From Tabrizicola_A sp964393035 (GTDB lineage: Bacteria > Pseudomonadota > Alphaproteobacteria > Rhodobacterales > Rhodobacteraceae): DNA of 64,000 nucleotides. The DNA is taken from positions 62,001 through 126,000 of the forward strand of contig CAYMRX010000006.1 of assembly GCA_964393035.1 (NCBI GenBank). Direction: 5' to 3'. The translations under genes and the position numbers were made by a program. Positions 1-9,058 of this stretch are shown here, in pieces. The notes beneath the pieces are model-generated. The model was not told where the DNA came from and made no database searches. It saw only the letters and a list, made by a program, of their open reading frames with translations. Position 1 is the first letter of the stretch. The number at the start of each line of letters is the position of its first letter.

Positions 1-1
1 T

Positions 2-979
2 TCCAAACATCGGCACGAGGTGCTGATTGCCGTTCCCGGCAAGACGCGCCGGTGGCGCCTGACGATTACAAACTGCACCGAGGATTTCGTTCGCTTGATC
101 GCGATCTTGCGGGAATACGGATTGCCGGTTCGGATCGGCTTCGAGGCGACCGGCAATTATCATCGCGTGCTGATGTATCATCTCGGCGTTGCCGGGTTCG
201 ATTTGAAGCTCGTGTCTTCGGTCGCATTGGCCCGCACGCGAGAGGCTCTGCACAATAGCTGGGACAAGAACGACCCCAAAGATGCCCAAGTCATTTTGCA
301 CATGCTGCAGATCGGCGCTGTGCAGATCTTCCAAGACCCGCTGGTGGCTGGCACGAATGACATTCAGGAACTGTCAAAGACACATGATGTCGTGTCGCGG
401 GCCAAGACTGAGCTTTGGCACCGCATCCTGACCCACTATCTGCCGCGCTACTTTCCAGAAGCCGACCGTTTCCATCGCGGCTCGCGCACCGATTGGTTCC
501 TGGCTTTCCTCGAGATGTTCCCCTCTCCGCACATGATATCTGCCCTGACCAAGGAGGTGTTCACCAACGCGGCATGGGAGGTGGTTGGGCGCAAGGTCGA
601 GAAGACCCTCATGTTGTCAGATATTTACGAGACGGCAAAGACCTCAGCAGGATTGCCTGTTTTGTCGGGTTCAGATGCCATCCGAATGTTTCGCATGATG
701 CTGGCCGAGGGCAGAAGCCTGATCCGTCAGCGTAACGCCATCGAAGATCGGGCCGTCGAACTGCTGGGCGACCGGCCAGATTATCAACTGCTGCGCACGA
801 TCCCCGGCATCGGGCCAATCAATGCTCTGACCATTCTGGCCGAGACCGGCGAGGCGATGTATCGCGATGCTGGCATGAATGCGCCGGAAATCGAGGCCAA
901 GGTGCTGGAAGTTCTGGGCGTCGCAACCGTGGGGAAAAGGGCCTGCCCCCTCATCCGCCGCGACAGGGGCAACGTTTGA
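2..979 (+). pseudogene. IS110-family transposase, C-terminally truncated and cut by the window edge
   Basis: The frame is open from the left edge, so the true start lies outside the window. The N-terminal half carries the DEDD RuvC-like signature of IS110 transposases (GFEATGNYH, then KNDPKDA). The C-terminal Transposase_20 domain begins normally (LLRTIPGIGPINALTILAETG, about residue 253 counted from the GTG at 20) but leaves the family after that. The expected Gly/Leu-rich stretch and the FRG..LSK.GN..LRR block with its catalytic Ser are absent, and the frame stops 30-odd residues later. No continuation was found in the other frames. It is therefore read as a truncated, probably inactive copy. 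The identity as IS110 family is firm; the subgroup (IS110 or IS1111) is not. Confidence 0.8.
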
Positions 980-1336
980 GACGCTGCGGACGCGAATTTG
1001 CGAATGCGCCATCCCGAAGGGATCAATGTTCCGGCCAGAGACTTGTACATCTCGCGGTGCTCTGCTTACGTGTGACTTTGCGATTTTCCCTAATTTCCAG
1101 TGTGTTGACTGGCAACCTGTTTACAAGCGCCGCCTCAAAGATTACACAGTACAATAATGAACGAGTTGTTGATGCGAGACGACCGAAGAGCACTGAGCGA
1201 GGCAGTGCTGGTGCGGTAGCCATGGCCGAGAGCGGTTGCGGCAGACGTAACCGTCCAGAAGTTGCTTCATGCTGCTGCGTATTCTTTCTTAAAGCCCATC
1301 CTTGAGCTCGTGGCTCTCGCGAGCCGCCTCAATGTC
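980..1336. other. Intergenic debris between two insertion sequences
   Basis: No convincing gene is seen. The stretch lies between the broken end of the IS110 transposase and the left end of the IS3 element. Several short open frames exist on both strands but none shows a recognisable domain or a good ribosome binding site. A small inverted repeat (GGCTC/GAGCC) lies around 1310-1324. The sequence may hold the right end of the IS110 copy, but no boundary could be fixed. Confidence 0.4.
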
Positions 1337-1392
1337 TGAGCCCCCCGAAAATCGGACAGTGACGGAAGCTATGAGCTGACGTCTTGCCCCGC

Positions 1393-2249
1393 CTACCAAC
1401 TTTGGACCATCTGAAGCCGAAGTTTCCGGCCTTGGTCACGGCGGCGGGCTGGTGGCGCCGTCGGGAAAGTGCAGCACGCTCGGGACGTTGTAGTCGATAG
1501 CGCTGTGCAGTCGATCGTTGTTGTAGTGTCTGCGCCAATCCTCCAGCTTTCAGCCGCATCTGCAAGGCTCATGAACCAGTGAGCGTTCAGGCATTCAGAC
1601 CGCAGCTTGCTGTTGAAAGCCTCGATGAAGCCGTTGTCCGTCGGTTTGCCGGGCCGGGAGAAGTCGAGCGTGACCTGCTTTGCATAGGCCCACAGATCAA
1701 GGTCGCGCGAGATGAATTCGCTGCCATTGTCGGCCCAAATCGTCTTTGGGTAACCGACCGTGGTGCAGATCCGTTCCAGCGTTTGAACCACACATCCGTC
1801 GCCGGACAATAGCGGGAATGGGGGGGGGGCGGCGATGGTCAAGATTCGCAGCTTTTTGCCCAAGGCCAGTTGGTCGTGAACAAAATACATCGCCCATACA
1901 TCGTTTGGCCCGACGGCTTATTGGCGATCATCGCGCAGTTTGGCCTTCACCCGCCGCTTCGGCGTCTTGTTCCTCAACTGCTGGCCTAACGCTCTGTAAA
2001 CATTATAGACCATCTTGATGCTGACCTCCCAGCCCTCGCGGTAGAGGACGACATAAACACGACGGTAGCCATAGCGCACACGCGCCTCGCAGATATCCCG
2101 GATCCGCCGTTTCAACTCTGCCGGATCGGTGCGGCGGGATTTGTAGTGGTAGCTCGAGCAGTCAAACCTCAGGGCCCCACACGCCCTGCGGATCGAAACT
2201 GCCCAGTCTGCGCACATCCCGCGAACCAGTTCGCGTGACTGTTTCGGCT
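1393..2249 (-). pseudogene. IS3-family OrfB integrase, several inactivating lesions
   Basis: Family blocks are recognisable in order: SIRRACGALRFDCSSYHYKS, RVRYGYRRVYVVLYREGWEV, LRNKTPKRRVKAKLRDDRQ, AVGPNDVWAMYFVHDQLALG, VGYPKTIWADNGSEFISRDL, FSRPGKPTDNGFIEAFNSKL and ECLNAHWFMSL. Lesions: an in-frame TAA near 1918 where the family has an Arg/Glu codon; Tyr in place of the first catalytic Asp of the DDE triad (normally WAMDFVHD); scrambled sequence around a G10 tract at 1820-1829; and a frameshift near 1550. The second Asp (ADNGSEF) and the Glu (FIEAFN) remain. It cannot encode an active enzyme. Confidence 0.8.
1820..1829. repeat. G10 homopolymer tract inside the IS3 orfB remnant
   Basis: Ten consecutive G residues on the plus strand. 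It sits where the integrase reading frame departs from the family consensus, so slippage here is a plausible cause of part of the decay. Confidence 0.8.
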
Positions 2250-2514
2250 TCAGAGCTTTCGCCGCACTACATCCTGCAACATCTGCCGATCAAGCGTCAG
2301 GTCTGCCACGATCCGCTTCAGCCGCGCATTCTCATCCTCGAGTTGCTTCAGCCGGCGCATCTCATCGGGCAGCAGCCCGCGACTTCTTCTTCCAAGCAAA
2401 GTAGGTCGACTGCCCGATCCCCGCCTTGCGACATATCTCAGCAACCGATGTGCCTTCCTCGCCTTGCTTCAGGATGAACGCCTTTTGCGCCTCCGTGAAC
2501 TTCGATGCCTTTAT
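2250..2514 (-). pseudogene. IS3-family OrfA (HTH_Tnp_1), inactivated
   Basis: The N-terminal helix-turn-helix region reads KASKFTEAQKAFILKQ and continues with GEEGTSVAEICRKAGIGQST, typical of IS3 OrfA. The codon where the start would be is ATA (minus strand, 2514-2512) instead of ATG. A one-base shift occurs near 2390 between YFAWKKKS and the leucine-zipper part (RGLLPDEMRRLKQLEDENAR, then LKRIVADLTLDRQ). A lost start plus a frameshift make this a clear pseudogene. It overlaps the start of orfB, as in intact IS3 elements, where a programmed frameshift makes the fusion transposase. Confidence 0.75.
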
Positions 2515-2713
2515 ACGATTCCGCCCCTCTCCCAGCCAGGGAAAACTAGACGGAAACTCCAGCTTCAGACGATCCAGTTTCGAGGGGGCAGAGCAGTCTG
2601 TTGGTCTCCAAGCGCGAGGAGATCAGGATATGAAGCGTCGTCGTTTGCATGTGACTTCCTATGGCGTTAAGCGATACTCAAACAGTTAAATTCTATCGAG
2701 CTCAGAAATCTTA

Positions 2714-4516
2714 ATGAACGAACACGCCACTGCATCTGACGACGAAATTGGCCTTGCGGAGCTCTTTGCTATGCTTGCGTCCAGCTGGCGCATGGTTGCG
2801 TCGACGGCGCTTGTCTCTGTGGCGCTGTCTTACGTCTACGCCAATCACGTCGTGCGGCCGACCTACGAGGCGAAGTCGGTCTTTGCCTTTGAGAAGAGCT
2901 CCGCCGGGGGAGCCATGGGCAATCTCGGCGGAGTGGGGGCTTTGCTCGGCATCAGTGTCGGTGCGTCTAAGGATGACAAAGTCTTTGACAGGGTGGCGGG
3001 CCGAGATTTCGTCATTGAGCTCGCGGAGGAGGCGGGGCTTTATGAGGATCCCTACTTCAATCCGAGGCTTGGGATTGGCCGCCTCGCGCAGTTGAAGTCG
3101 TATTTTGGGATCGCGCCGAAGACTGACTGGACGAACGCAGAGGTTGAAGAGGCAATCGTTGGTCGCTTTGGGAAGGCTGTCCACATTGCTGCCACGAAGA
3201 ACAGTTCGATTGAGGCGATTGTCACGCACCGCGACCCTGAGGCTGCGGCAACCATTGCCAATGCCGTTGTGAAGAAGATTCTGGATGACACCCTGAATGA
3301 CCAATTGTCGAAGTCCAGGAGGGAAGTCGACTACCTCGGGGAGCAGCTCTCCGAGGTTCAGGCCGAGATGGATAACGCACTGGCGCGGCTCCAGGAGTTC
3401 TCAGTCAGCAGAAACGCCCTCTCCGTGGAGGACTTAGTGCGGCGGTCAGCGCAGCTCGTCAAGCTGCGAGAGACACGCGATGCAACACGCAGAATGTATG
3501 AGGGCGTCACTGCGATGAGTGCGGCGCCAACTGAAGGCAGCGGCAAGAATGATGTGCTGCAGTCTTACCCGGAGCTTCAGAGTTCAGAGTTCCGCATCTT
3601 GGCGCAAATGGCGGGCGCGTTGGATCCGTTGACTGACCTGCCGCGCGAGAAGCTCGAGCAAGTTGCGTCATCTCTCTCTGCCCGTCTCTCAGAAATAGAG
3701 GGCGCAATCTTGGCCTCGGAAAGCAATGCCAAGATTTCTGCTGCGGAGGCCGCGGACTTCCTCGCGCTGCAGCGCGACGTCAAGGTCGAGGAGGCGACCT
3801 ACGAGGTCTTGGTGGAACAGTATAAGTCAAGGTCTGTGATGAGCGGCTTTATAGAGGCGAGCGGCACCATCCTGCAGTATGCGGTGCCGCCTCTCAAGCC
3901 ATCCGCACCGAAGTGGGGCCTCATTCTTGCTTTGGGCGCCGTTTTGGGTGTTTTCGCCGGCGCAAGCATTGCGCTTGCGCGTGGCATAACATCGGGACGA
4001 CTTCACACTGCGCGGGCGATTGCGGAGGCTGTGATGGCTGGTAGGGTCTTCCGAATGAAGCGCAACGCATTGCCGTCGGAAGTCGTCGCAAACTTGGCGG
4101 GCACTTCAAAGTACTTGGTGATGTGGCACTTGTCGCCCTCCACCAAAAAGCCTTCCGAGACTGCAGCGCGCCACCTCATGCAGGTGTGGTCGGATGCAGG
4201 TTTGAGTGCCGGCATTTTGTCACTGCCGACTTCGGGCTACGTGTCCGCATCTCCGGCAGCCTCTAGCATCGATCTTGGTGACGTGATGGGCCACGTCCTG
4301 CGCGGAAACCTGGTGGAGGCGATTGAGGCAAAGACGGCTCACCTCGATCGCGTCCTGGTGATCTGCGACTTCGGCAAAGTGCAGTCGTCGTTTCTGACCA
4401 TCGTCAGGGCGTTGCCATCCACTTTCGTGGCGGTGGCTAGGACGGGTGACGTGGTGCAGTCCTCTGCTGACGAGCTGCGTTCCGCCGTCATGCCAGATGT
4501 CTTGCTGTTAGGATGA
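2714..4516 (+). CDS. Wzz/Wzc-like polysaccharide co-polymerase with a degenerate C-terminal nucleotide-binding fold
   Basis: A 600-residue inner-membrane chain-length determinant protein. The first membrane segment is at about 26-46, then the Wzz domain (RPTYEAKSVFAFE), a long periplasmic helical region (about 190-370), a proline-rich motif PPLKPSAPKW near 391-400 and the second membrane segment at about 402-422. The roughly 145 cytoplasmic residues after this resemble the layout of a BY-kinase/MinD fold (strands LVMWHL, VLVICDFG, FVAVARTG), but the Walker A lysine loop, Walker B aspartates and C-terminal tyrosine cluster are missing. A regulatory rather than kinase role is inferred. It overlaps the next gene by 4 bases (ATGA), so the two are translationally coupled. 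The ribosome binding site is weak and the start is the first ATG after the IS3 flank. Confidence 0.8.
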   Translation: MNEHATASDDEIGLAELFAMLASSWRMVASTALVSVALSYVYANHVVRPTYEAKSVFAFEKSSAGGAMGNLGGVGALLGISVGASKDDKVFDRVAGRDFVIELAEEAGLYEDPYFNPRLGIGRLAQLKSYFGIAPKTDWTNAEVEEAIVGRFGKAVHIAATKNSSIEAIVTHRDPEAAATIANAVVKKILDDTLNDQLSKSRREVDYLGEQLSEVQAEMDNALARLQEFSVSRNALSVEDLVRRSAQLVKLRETRDATRRMYEGVTAMSAAPTEGSGKNDVLQSYPELQSSEFRILAQMAGALDPLTDLPREKLEQVASSLSARLSEIEGAILASESNAKISAAEAADFLALQRDVKVEEATYEVLVEQYKSRSVMSGFIEASGTILQYAVPPLKPSAPKWGLILALGAVLGVFAGASIALARGITSGRLHTARAIAEAVMAGRVFRMKRNALPSEVVANLAGTSKYLVMWHLSPSTKKPSETAARHLMQVWSDAGLSAGILSLPTSGYVSASPAASSIDLGDVMGHVLRGNLVEAIEAKTAHLDRVLVICDFGKVQSSFLTIVRALPSTFVAVARTGDVVQSSADELRSAVMPDVLLLG

Positions 4517-5667
4517 TGTACATGAACTACGGCGGATATCTCTTGATTGCATGTTCCGCCCTTGCGCTCTCTTCCTGCGGTGCGATTTACAACCCTCAGA
4601 CGCTGCCGGAAGTGGATGCCGTGGGGGACCAGCAGGCCATTGCAGTTGAGGTTGTTGCGCTGACCTCTTCCGTCGCGAGGGGGGCCAACAGTACTCCCTT
4701 CAATCGTCGCGTAATCCGGGGCTCGAACTTGGGGGGGGCGGCGGGGCTCGTCGAGGAGAGCTCCTTCATCAACTTGCGCCTCCCCCCCGAGGCTCCGCCG
4801 CCAATCTACAAGGTAGGCGTCGGCGACGTCCTGCAATTCGCCCGCCTTATGCCGCGCGTGAGCGACACTGGCGCCGTGTCGGATGACTACTCCCTAAGGC
4901 TGCTGCCAGTAACGTCGGAGGGCTACGTGAGCATCGTCGAGTTGGGGCGCGTGGATGTGGCCGGCCAGACAATCTCAGAGGTTGAAGCGTCGATTTCAGC
5001 GGCACTTCTGAGGTCGGGTATCGACCCGCGATTTGAGGTATCGATTCAGGGCTTCAACTCTCAGAAAATCTTCTTCGGGGGCGCTGTGCAGCCCGAGGCA
5101 CTGCCCTTCACGGACCGCCCGATTACCCTGAGGGAGGTGATGACGACGGCAGACGTGACGCTGGACCCGAGCGCTGACAAGTTGGTCAAGATTTTCCGGG
5201 GCGGCGAGGAATACCGCCTCTCTGCCCGCCAACTCCTGACGGGATCAGCCCCATCGCGATACTACCTGCAGGGCGGAGATCGGGTGTACATCGAGAACAT
5301 GTTCTACCGCCCCGAGACTGTGATCCTGGCGGGTGAGGTGGGATCACAGTCACTGTTCCCGATTTCTGCGGAGGCGCGTCCGACGCTCAGCGACGCGATG
5401 TTCTCGCGCGGGGCGCTTGCTCTTTTCACCGCAGACAGCAGCCAGATTTATTTGATCAGGCGGCGCGGCGACGGCGCTGTGGCCTACCATCTCGACGCAT
5501 CTAACCCGGCGCGGCTGTCGATCGCGAGTGAGATGGAACTCAGACCGCAGGACGTCATCTTCGTGGCAGAGCAGCCGGTGACGCGTTATAACCGCGTGAT
5601 GCAGCAGCTCCTAGGCGCGATGGCGGCAACGCGTGAATTGCGTGACAACGTCGAGGCGGAGCTTTGA
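4513..5667 (+). CDS. Wza/KpsD-like outer-membrane polysaccharide export lipoprotein
   Basis: The 384-residue protein starts with a lipoprotein signal (hydrophobic segment LLIACSALALSSC, lipidated Cys22). The Poly_export domain follows (YKVGVGDVLQFA, about residue 99), with SLBB-type beta-grasp repeats (IFFGGAVQPEALPF; VILAGEVGSQSLFPI). Such proteins form the outer-membrane channel for capsule or exopolysaccharide and work with a Wzz/Wzc partner, here the gene just upstream with a 4-base overlap. A G8 tract lies inside the coding sequence at 4731-4738. Function is confident at family level; which polymer it exports is inferred from the locus. Confidence 0.88.
   Translation: MMYMNYGGYLLIACSALALSSCGAIYNPQTLPEVDAVGDQQAIAVEVVALTSSVARGANSTPFNRRVIRGSNLGGAAGLVEESSFINLRLPPEAPPPIYKVGVGDVLQFARLMPRVSDTGAVSDDYSLRLLPVTSEGYVSIVELGRVDVAGQTISEVEASISAALLRSGIDPRFEVSIQGFNSQKIFFGGAVQPEALPFTDRPITLREVMTTADVTLDPSADKLVKIFRGGEEYRLSARQLLTGSAPSRYYLQGGDRVYIENMFYRPETVILAGEVGSQSLFPISAEARPTLSDAMFSRGALALFTADSSQIYLIRRRGDGAVAYHLDASNPARLSIASEMELRPQDVIFVAEQPVTRYNRVMQQLLGAMAATRELRDNVEAEL
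4731..4738. repeat. G8 homopolymer tract in the export lipoprotein gene
   Basis: Eight consecutive G residues coding Leu-Gly-Gly-Ala near residue 74, in the linker between the lipoprotein signal and the Poly_export domain. A one-base slip would truncate the protein. Confidence 0.7.
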
Positions 5668-5823
5668 TTTTTTCTACATTATCGGGCGTTTGGGCATCGG
5701 GAATGAATTTCCCCTCTATAAAAACGTTCGATCGAAAGCTCATTGAGCCTCTGAAAACGTAGGTCTTCTGAATTTTCCGACATCGCAAAAGCGCTGTAAT
5801 CTGACCAAACGGTAAAACATCTC

Positions 5824-7200
5824 TTGAACCACCGCGCACTCACCTGCTTCAAGGCCTACGACGTTCGTGGCCGCATCGGCATCGATATTGATGAGGATGT
5901 CGCCTACCGCGTCGGCCGCGCAGTGGCGCAGCATCTGCAGGCGAAGTCGCTCGTCGTGGGGTATGACGCGCGCTCGACGAGTGCGGACTACGCCGCCGCC
6001 GTCGGGCGCGGCGTGTGCGACGCCGGTGCTGACGTTCTTGCGATCGGTATGGCGGGCACTGAGGAGATGTACTGGGCGGTCACGGAGTTTGGCGCCTGCG
6101 GAGGGATTGAGGTGACGGCGTCGCACAATCCCATCGACTACAACGGCATGAAGATCGTGAAGTCGGGGTCGCGTCCTCTTGATGATGCTTCGGACTTCCA
6201 GCCCATCCGCGCTATGGCGGAGGGGGGAGTTTGGTCTGGTGTTTCGAGCGTCGGTCGAGTGATGGATCATTCTCATGATGCCCGGGAAAAGTATGTCACT
6301 CGCGTCTTGAGCCTCGTCGACGTCCAGACCTTCCGCCCCCTGAAAATCGTTGTGAATTCTGGCAATGGTGCTGCGGGTCCTACCTTTGATGAGATCGCGT
6401 CGCGGCTTGCCGAAATGGGTGCTCCACTTGAATTTGTGAGGGTGCACCACTCCCCAGACCCGACCTTCCCGAACGGCATCCCCAATCCCCTCCTTCCTGA
6501 AAATCACGCAGTGACGTCTGATGTGGTGAAGGACGTGGGTGCCGACTTTGGAGTGGCCTTTGACGGCGACTTCGATCGCTGCTTCCTCTTCGACGGCGAA
6601 GGGCAATTTGTCCCCGGCGAGTACGTCGTGGGCCTCTTGGCGGAGGCGTTCCTCGCCAAGGAACCTGGTGGTAAAGTGGTTCACGACCCTCGGGTAATCT
6701 GGAACACACTTGATGTCGTCGCCCGCTCTGGCGGCACCGCCATTCAGTCGAAAACTGGTCACGCCTTCATCAAGGATGCCATGAGGGCCAATCAGGCTGT
6801 CTACGGCGGTGAGATGTCGGCGCACCACTACTTCCGCGACTTCGCCTACTGTGACAGCGGAATGCTCCCCTGGCTCCTCATTGCTGAGTTGGTCTCAAAG
6901 TCTGGTCGTTCTCTGGCAGACTTGCTCGCAAGCCGTCGTGCCGCGTTTCCGAGCTCTGGCGAGGTGAACTTCCGGGTGAAGGATGCGGATGCTGCGATCG
7001 CGGCGGTGAGGGCGGCTTACGCCGCTGACGCCGAGGTTGATGAGATGGACGGCCTGAGCCTCTCGCATGCCGGTTGGCGGCTTAATGTGCGGAAGTCGAA
7101 TACTGAGCCTCTGGTCAGATTGAATGTAGAGGCTCGGAGTAACGCCACCGATCTCAGCGAGATGGTTCCCGAAGTTGCGCAGGTCATTCAAAGTGCTTGA
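5824..7200 (+). CDS. manB: Phosphomannomutase/phosphoglucomutase
   Basis: 458 residues, the usual length of the alpha-D-phosphohexomutase family. The family start motif FKAYDVRGRIG, the phosphoserine loop TASHNP with catalytic Ser at about 100, the metal-binding loop DGDFDR at about 247-252, the sugar-specificity loop GGEMSAHHYF and the phosphate-binding RKSNTEPLVRLN are all present. GEMS-type specificity loops act on mannose or glucose phosphates; it would supply Man-1-P or Glc-1-P for nucleotide-sugar synthesis, Glc-1-P being the substrate of both RfbF and RfbA in this locus. The start is TTG, chosen because the family N-terminus begins there; no in-frame ATG precedes it and the ribosome binding site is poor. 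Confidence 0.88.
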   Translation: MNHRALTCFKAYDVRGRIGIDIDEDVAYRVGRAVAQHLQAKSLVVGYDARSTSADYAAAVGRGVCDAGADVLAIGMAGTEEMYWAVTEFGACGGIEVTASHNPIDYNGMKIVKSGSRPLDDASDFQPIRAMAEGGVWSGVSSVGRVMDHSHDAREKYVTRVLSLVDVQTFRPLKIVVNSGNGAAGPTFDEIASRLAEMGAPLEFVRVHHSPDPTFPNGIPNPLLPENHAVTSDVVKDVGADFGVAFDGDFDRCFLFDGEGQFVPGEYVVGLLAEAFLAKEPGGKVVHDPRVIWNTLDVVARSGGTAIQSKTGHAFIKDAMRANQAVYGGEMSAHHYFRDFAYCDSGMLPWLLIAELVSKSGRSLADLLASRRAAFPSSGEVNFRVKDADAAIAAVRAAYAADAEVDEMDGLSLSHAGWRLNVRKSNTEPLVRLNVEARSNATDLSEMVPEVAQVIQSA

Positions 7201-7289
7201 GCAAGTGAGCCGCGTTGCTCTCCCGAAAGTGTGCAGGGTCGAACTTGCAGAAGCTTTCGTGGCGCAGTCATAGTTGGCAAAACGCTGAG

Positions 7290-8273
7290 ATGCATGTCGT
7301 CACCTTAACGTCTGGCCGTAGTTTTACTGCCGAGAAAGGGCAGTCACTGCTCGAGGCCGCCGAGAGTGCCGGTGTGAGGCTTCCTTACAGTTGCCGTATT
7401 GGTCGTTGCAGCACCTGCAAGTGCATGATTAGCGGGGCTTCACATCCTCTTACCGAAGAAGTTGGTTTGACAGATGAGGAGCGCTCGCTGGGTTGGTCGC
7501 TCGCTTGCGTTCGAGAGGCGGACGATGACGTCGTTCTCGAAATTGAGGATTTGACGTTTCTAAAGCTCCCACCAAAAAAACTCGTCCCCGTCAAAATTGA
7601 TGCTTTAGAACTGCTTTCCCACGACGTTATGAAGGTAAAGCTTCGCCAGCCGCCTGGCAGTAGCGTCGAATATTTGGCGGGGCAATACGCCGACGTGATT
7701 GGTCCTGGCGGAGTGCGGCGCAGTTACTCCCTGGCGTCACTTAGTGGCAGCGGCTCGATCGAGTTGCATATTCGTCGCGTCGATGGCGGTGCAATGAGTG
7801 AGTATTGGTTCAATCATGCCAAGTTGAATGATTTGCTGAGGATTGAAGGTCCAAAGGGCACCTTTATTCCGCGTTACAATTGCAAACACGATGTTGTTTT
7901 CCTCGCCACTGGCACTGGGATCGCGCCAATCAAGGCCATGCTAGAGCAAATCTCTTCCCTACCGAAAACAGAGCGCCCAAACTCTGTACGGCTCTTTTGG
8001 GGCGGGCGGAGACCTGACGATTTGTACTGGGACCCAAAGCCAATTCTGGATGGCCTGTCGTTCACGCCGACATTGTCACGCCCTGACGACTGTTGGGCTG
8101 GCGCCAAGGGGTATGTCCAAGTCGCTGCGCTTTCTGAAACATTCAGCATCGCGACGACGCAAGTTTACGCATGCGGCTCGGACGCCATGGTCAGAAGTGC
8201 CCGCAGTGCCTTTGAGAGGGCGGGTTTGCCGCCGCGCTCATTCTTTTCCGACGCATTCGTCGCTTCCACCTGA
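7290..8273 (+). CDS. ddhD: CDP-6-deoxy-delta-3,4-glucoseen reductase (E3)
   Basis: 327 residues. The N-terminal plant-type 2Fe-2S ferredoxin domain has Cys35, Cys40, Cys43 (SCRIGRCSTCKC) and Cys73. A flavin reductase module follows, with the FAD motif RSYSLAS and the nucleotide-binding FLATGTGIAPIKAML. The fusion order ferredoxin-FAD-NAD matches AscD/DdhD, which passes electrons from NADH to the E1 dehydratase (RfbH here) to complete C-3 deoxygenation of CDP-4-keto-6-deoxyglucose. A longer frame begins at 7215, but the ATG at 7290 gives the family N-terminus. It lies directly upstream of rfbF, rfbG and rfbH, which supports the assignment over a generic ferredoxin reductase. Confidence 0.88.
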   Translation: MHVVTLTSGRSFTAEKGQSLLEAAESAGVRLPYSCRIGRCSTCKCMISGASHPLTEEVGLTDEERSLGWSLACVREADDDVVLEIEDLTFLKLPPKKLVPVKIDALELLSHDVMKVKLRQPPGSSVEYLAGQYADVIGPGGVRRSYSLASLSGSGSIELHIRRVDGGAMSEYWFNHAKLNDLLRIEGPKGTFIPRYNCKHDVVFLATGTGIAPIKAMLEQISSLPKTERPNSVRLFWGGRRPDDLYWDPKPILDGLSFTPTLSRPDDCWAGAKGYVQVAALSETFSIATTQVYACGSDAMVRSARSAFERAGLPPRSFFSDAFVAST

Positions 8274-8284
8274 TCGAGATAAAC

Positions 8285-9058
8285 ATGAAAGCAGTAATTC
8301 TTGCTGGTGGCCTCGGGACGAGGCTCGCAGAAGAGACATCCGTCCGACCAAAGCCCATGGTAGAAATTGGTGGCAAGCCGATCCTTTGGCACATCATGAA
8401 GATGTATTCTCATCATGGTATCAATGACTTCGTGATTTGCTGCGGCTACAAAGGCTACGTGATTAAGGAGTATTTTGCGAATTACTTCCTGCACATGTCT
8501 GACGTGACCTTCGATATGCGCTCAAATGAAATGCATGTTCACAACCGCAGAGCAGAGCCGTGGAAGGTAACGCTTGTAGATACTGGCGACAACTCAATGA
8601 CTGGTGGTCGCCTGCTACGCGTGAAGGATCACGTAAAGGAGGATGACGCTTTCTGTTTTACTTACGGTGACGGTTTGAGCGATGTCGACATCGGCGCGGA
8701 GGTAAAATTTCATAAGAGCCACGGGAAAGCCGCCACCTTAATGTCAACCTTTTTGCCTGCACGTTTTGGTTCACTGCAAATGCACGAAAATCATGTGACA
8801 AGTTTTCGTGAAAAGCCTCGGGGTGAGGGCGGCGCTATCAATGGGGGCTTCTTTGTATTGAGCCCCAGGGTGTTTGATTACCTTTCGAACGATGCCACCG
8901 TATGGGAGAATGAGCCTCTCGTGGGGCTCGCCAAAGATAAGCAATTGATGGCTTACCATCATGATGGCTTCTGGCAGCCTATGGATACTCTGAGAGACAA
9001 GCAACTTCTTGAAGAGCTTTGGTCTACGGACCAAGCGCCATGGAAGAAGTGGCAATGA
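8285..9058 (+). CDS. rfbF: Glucose-1-phosphate cytidylyltransferase
   Basis: 257 residues, full family length. The N-terminal nucleotidyltransferase signature MKAVILAGGLGTRLAEET is followed by the PKPMVEIGGKPILWHIMKMY block typical of CDP-glucose synthases and by YGDGLSDVD at the metal/sugar site. It makes CDP-glucose from CTP and glucose-1-phosphate, the first committed step of CDP-3,6-dideoxyhexose synthesis. The stop overlaps the start of rfbG (ATGA). Confidence 0.93.
   Translation: MKAVILAGGLGTRLAEETSVRPKPMVEIGGKPILWHIMKMYSHHGINDFVICCGYKGYVIKEYFANYFLHMSDVTFDMRSNEMHVHNRRAEPWKVTLVDTGDNSMTGGRLLRVKDHVKEDDAFCFTYGDGLSDVDIGAEVKFHKSHGKAATLMSTFLPARFGSLQMHENHVTSFREKPRGEGGAINGGFFVLSPRVFDYLSNDATVWENEPLVGLAKDKQLMAYHHDGFWQPMDTLRDKQLLEELWSTDQAPWKKWQ

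Larger units (their letters stand above)
1337..2590 (-). mobile_element. IS3-family insertion sequence, decayed
   Basis: About 1,254 bp, the usual size for IS3 elements. The ends are imperfect inverted repeats starting with TG: left TGAGCCCCCCGAAAATCGGA, right (reverse complement) TGCCCCCTCGAAACTGGA. The minus strand encodes the usual orfA/orfB pair, both disrupted. The 4-bp flanks (tgtc on the left, gagc on the right) do not match, so no target-site duplication is visible; the flanks may have rearranged or the boundaries may be off by a few bases. Confidence 0.7.

Noticed and set aside
1331..2597. Target-site duplication around the IS3 element
   Set aside because: Left flank tgtc and right flank gagc do not match; no duplication can be claimed.
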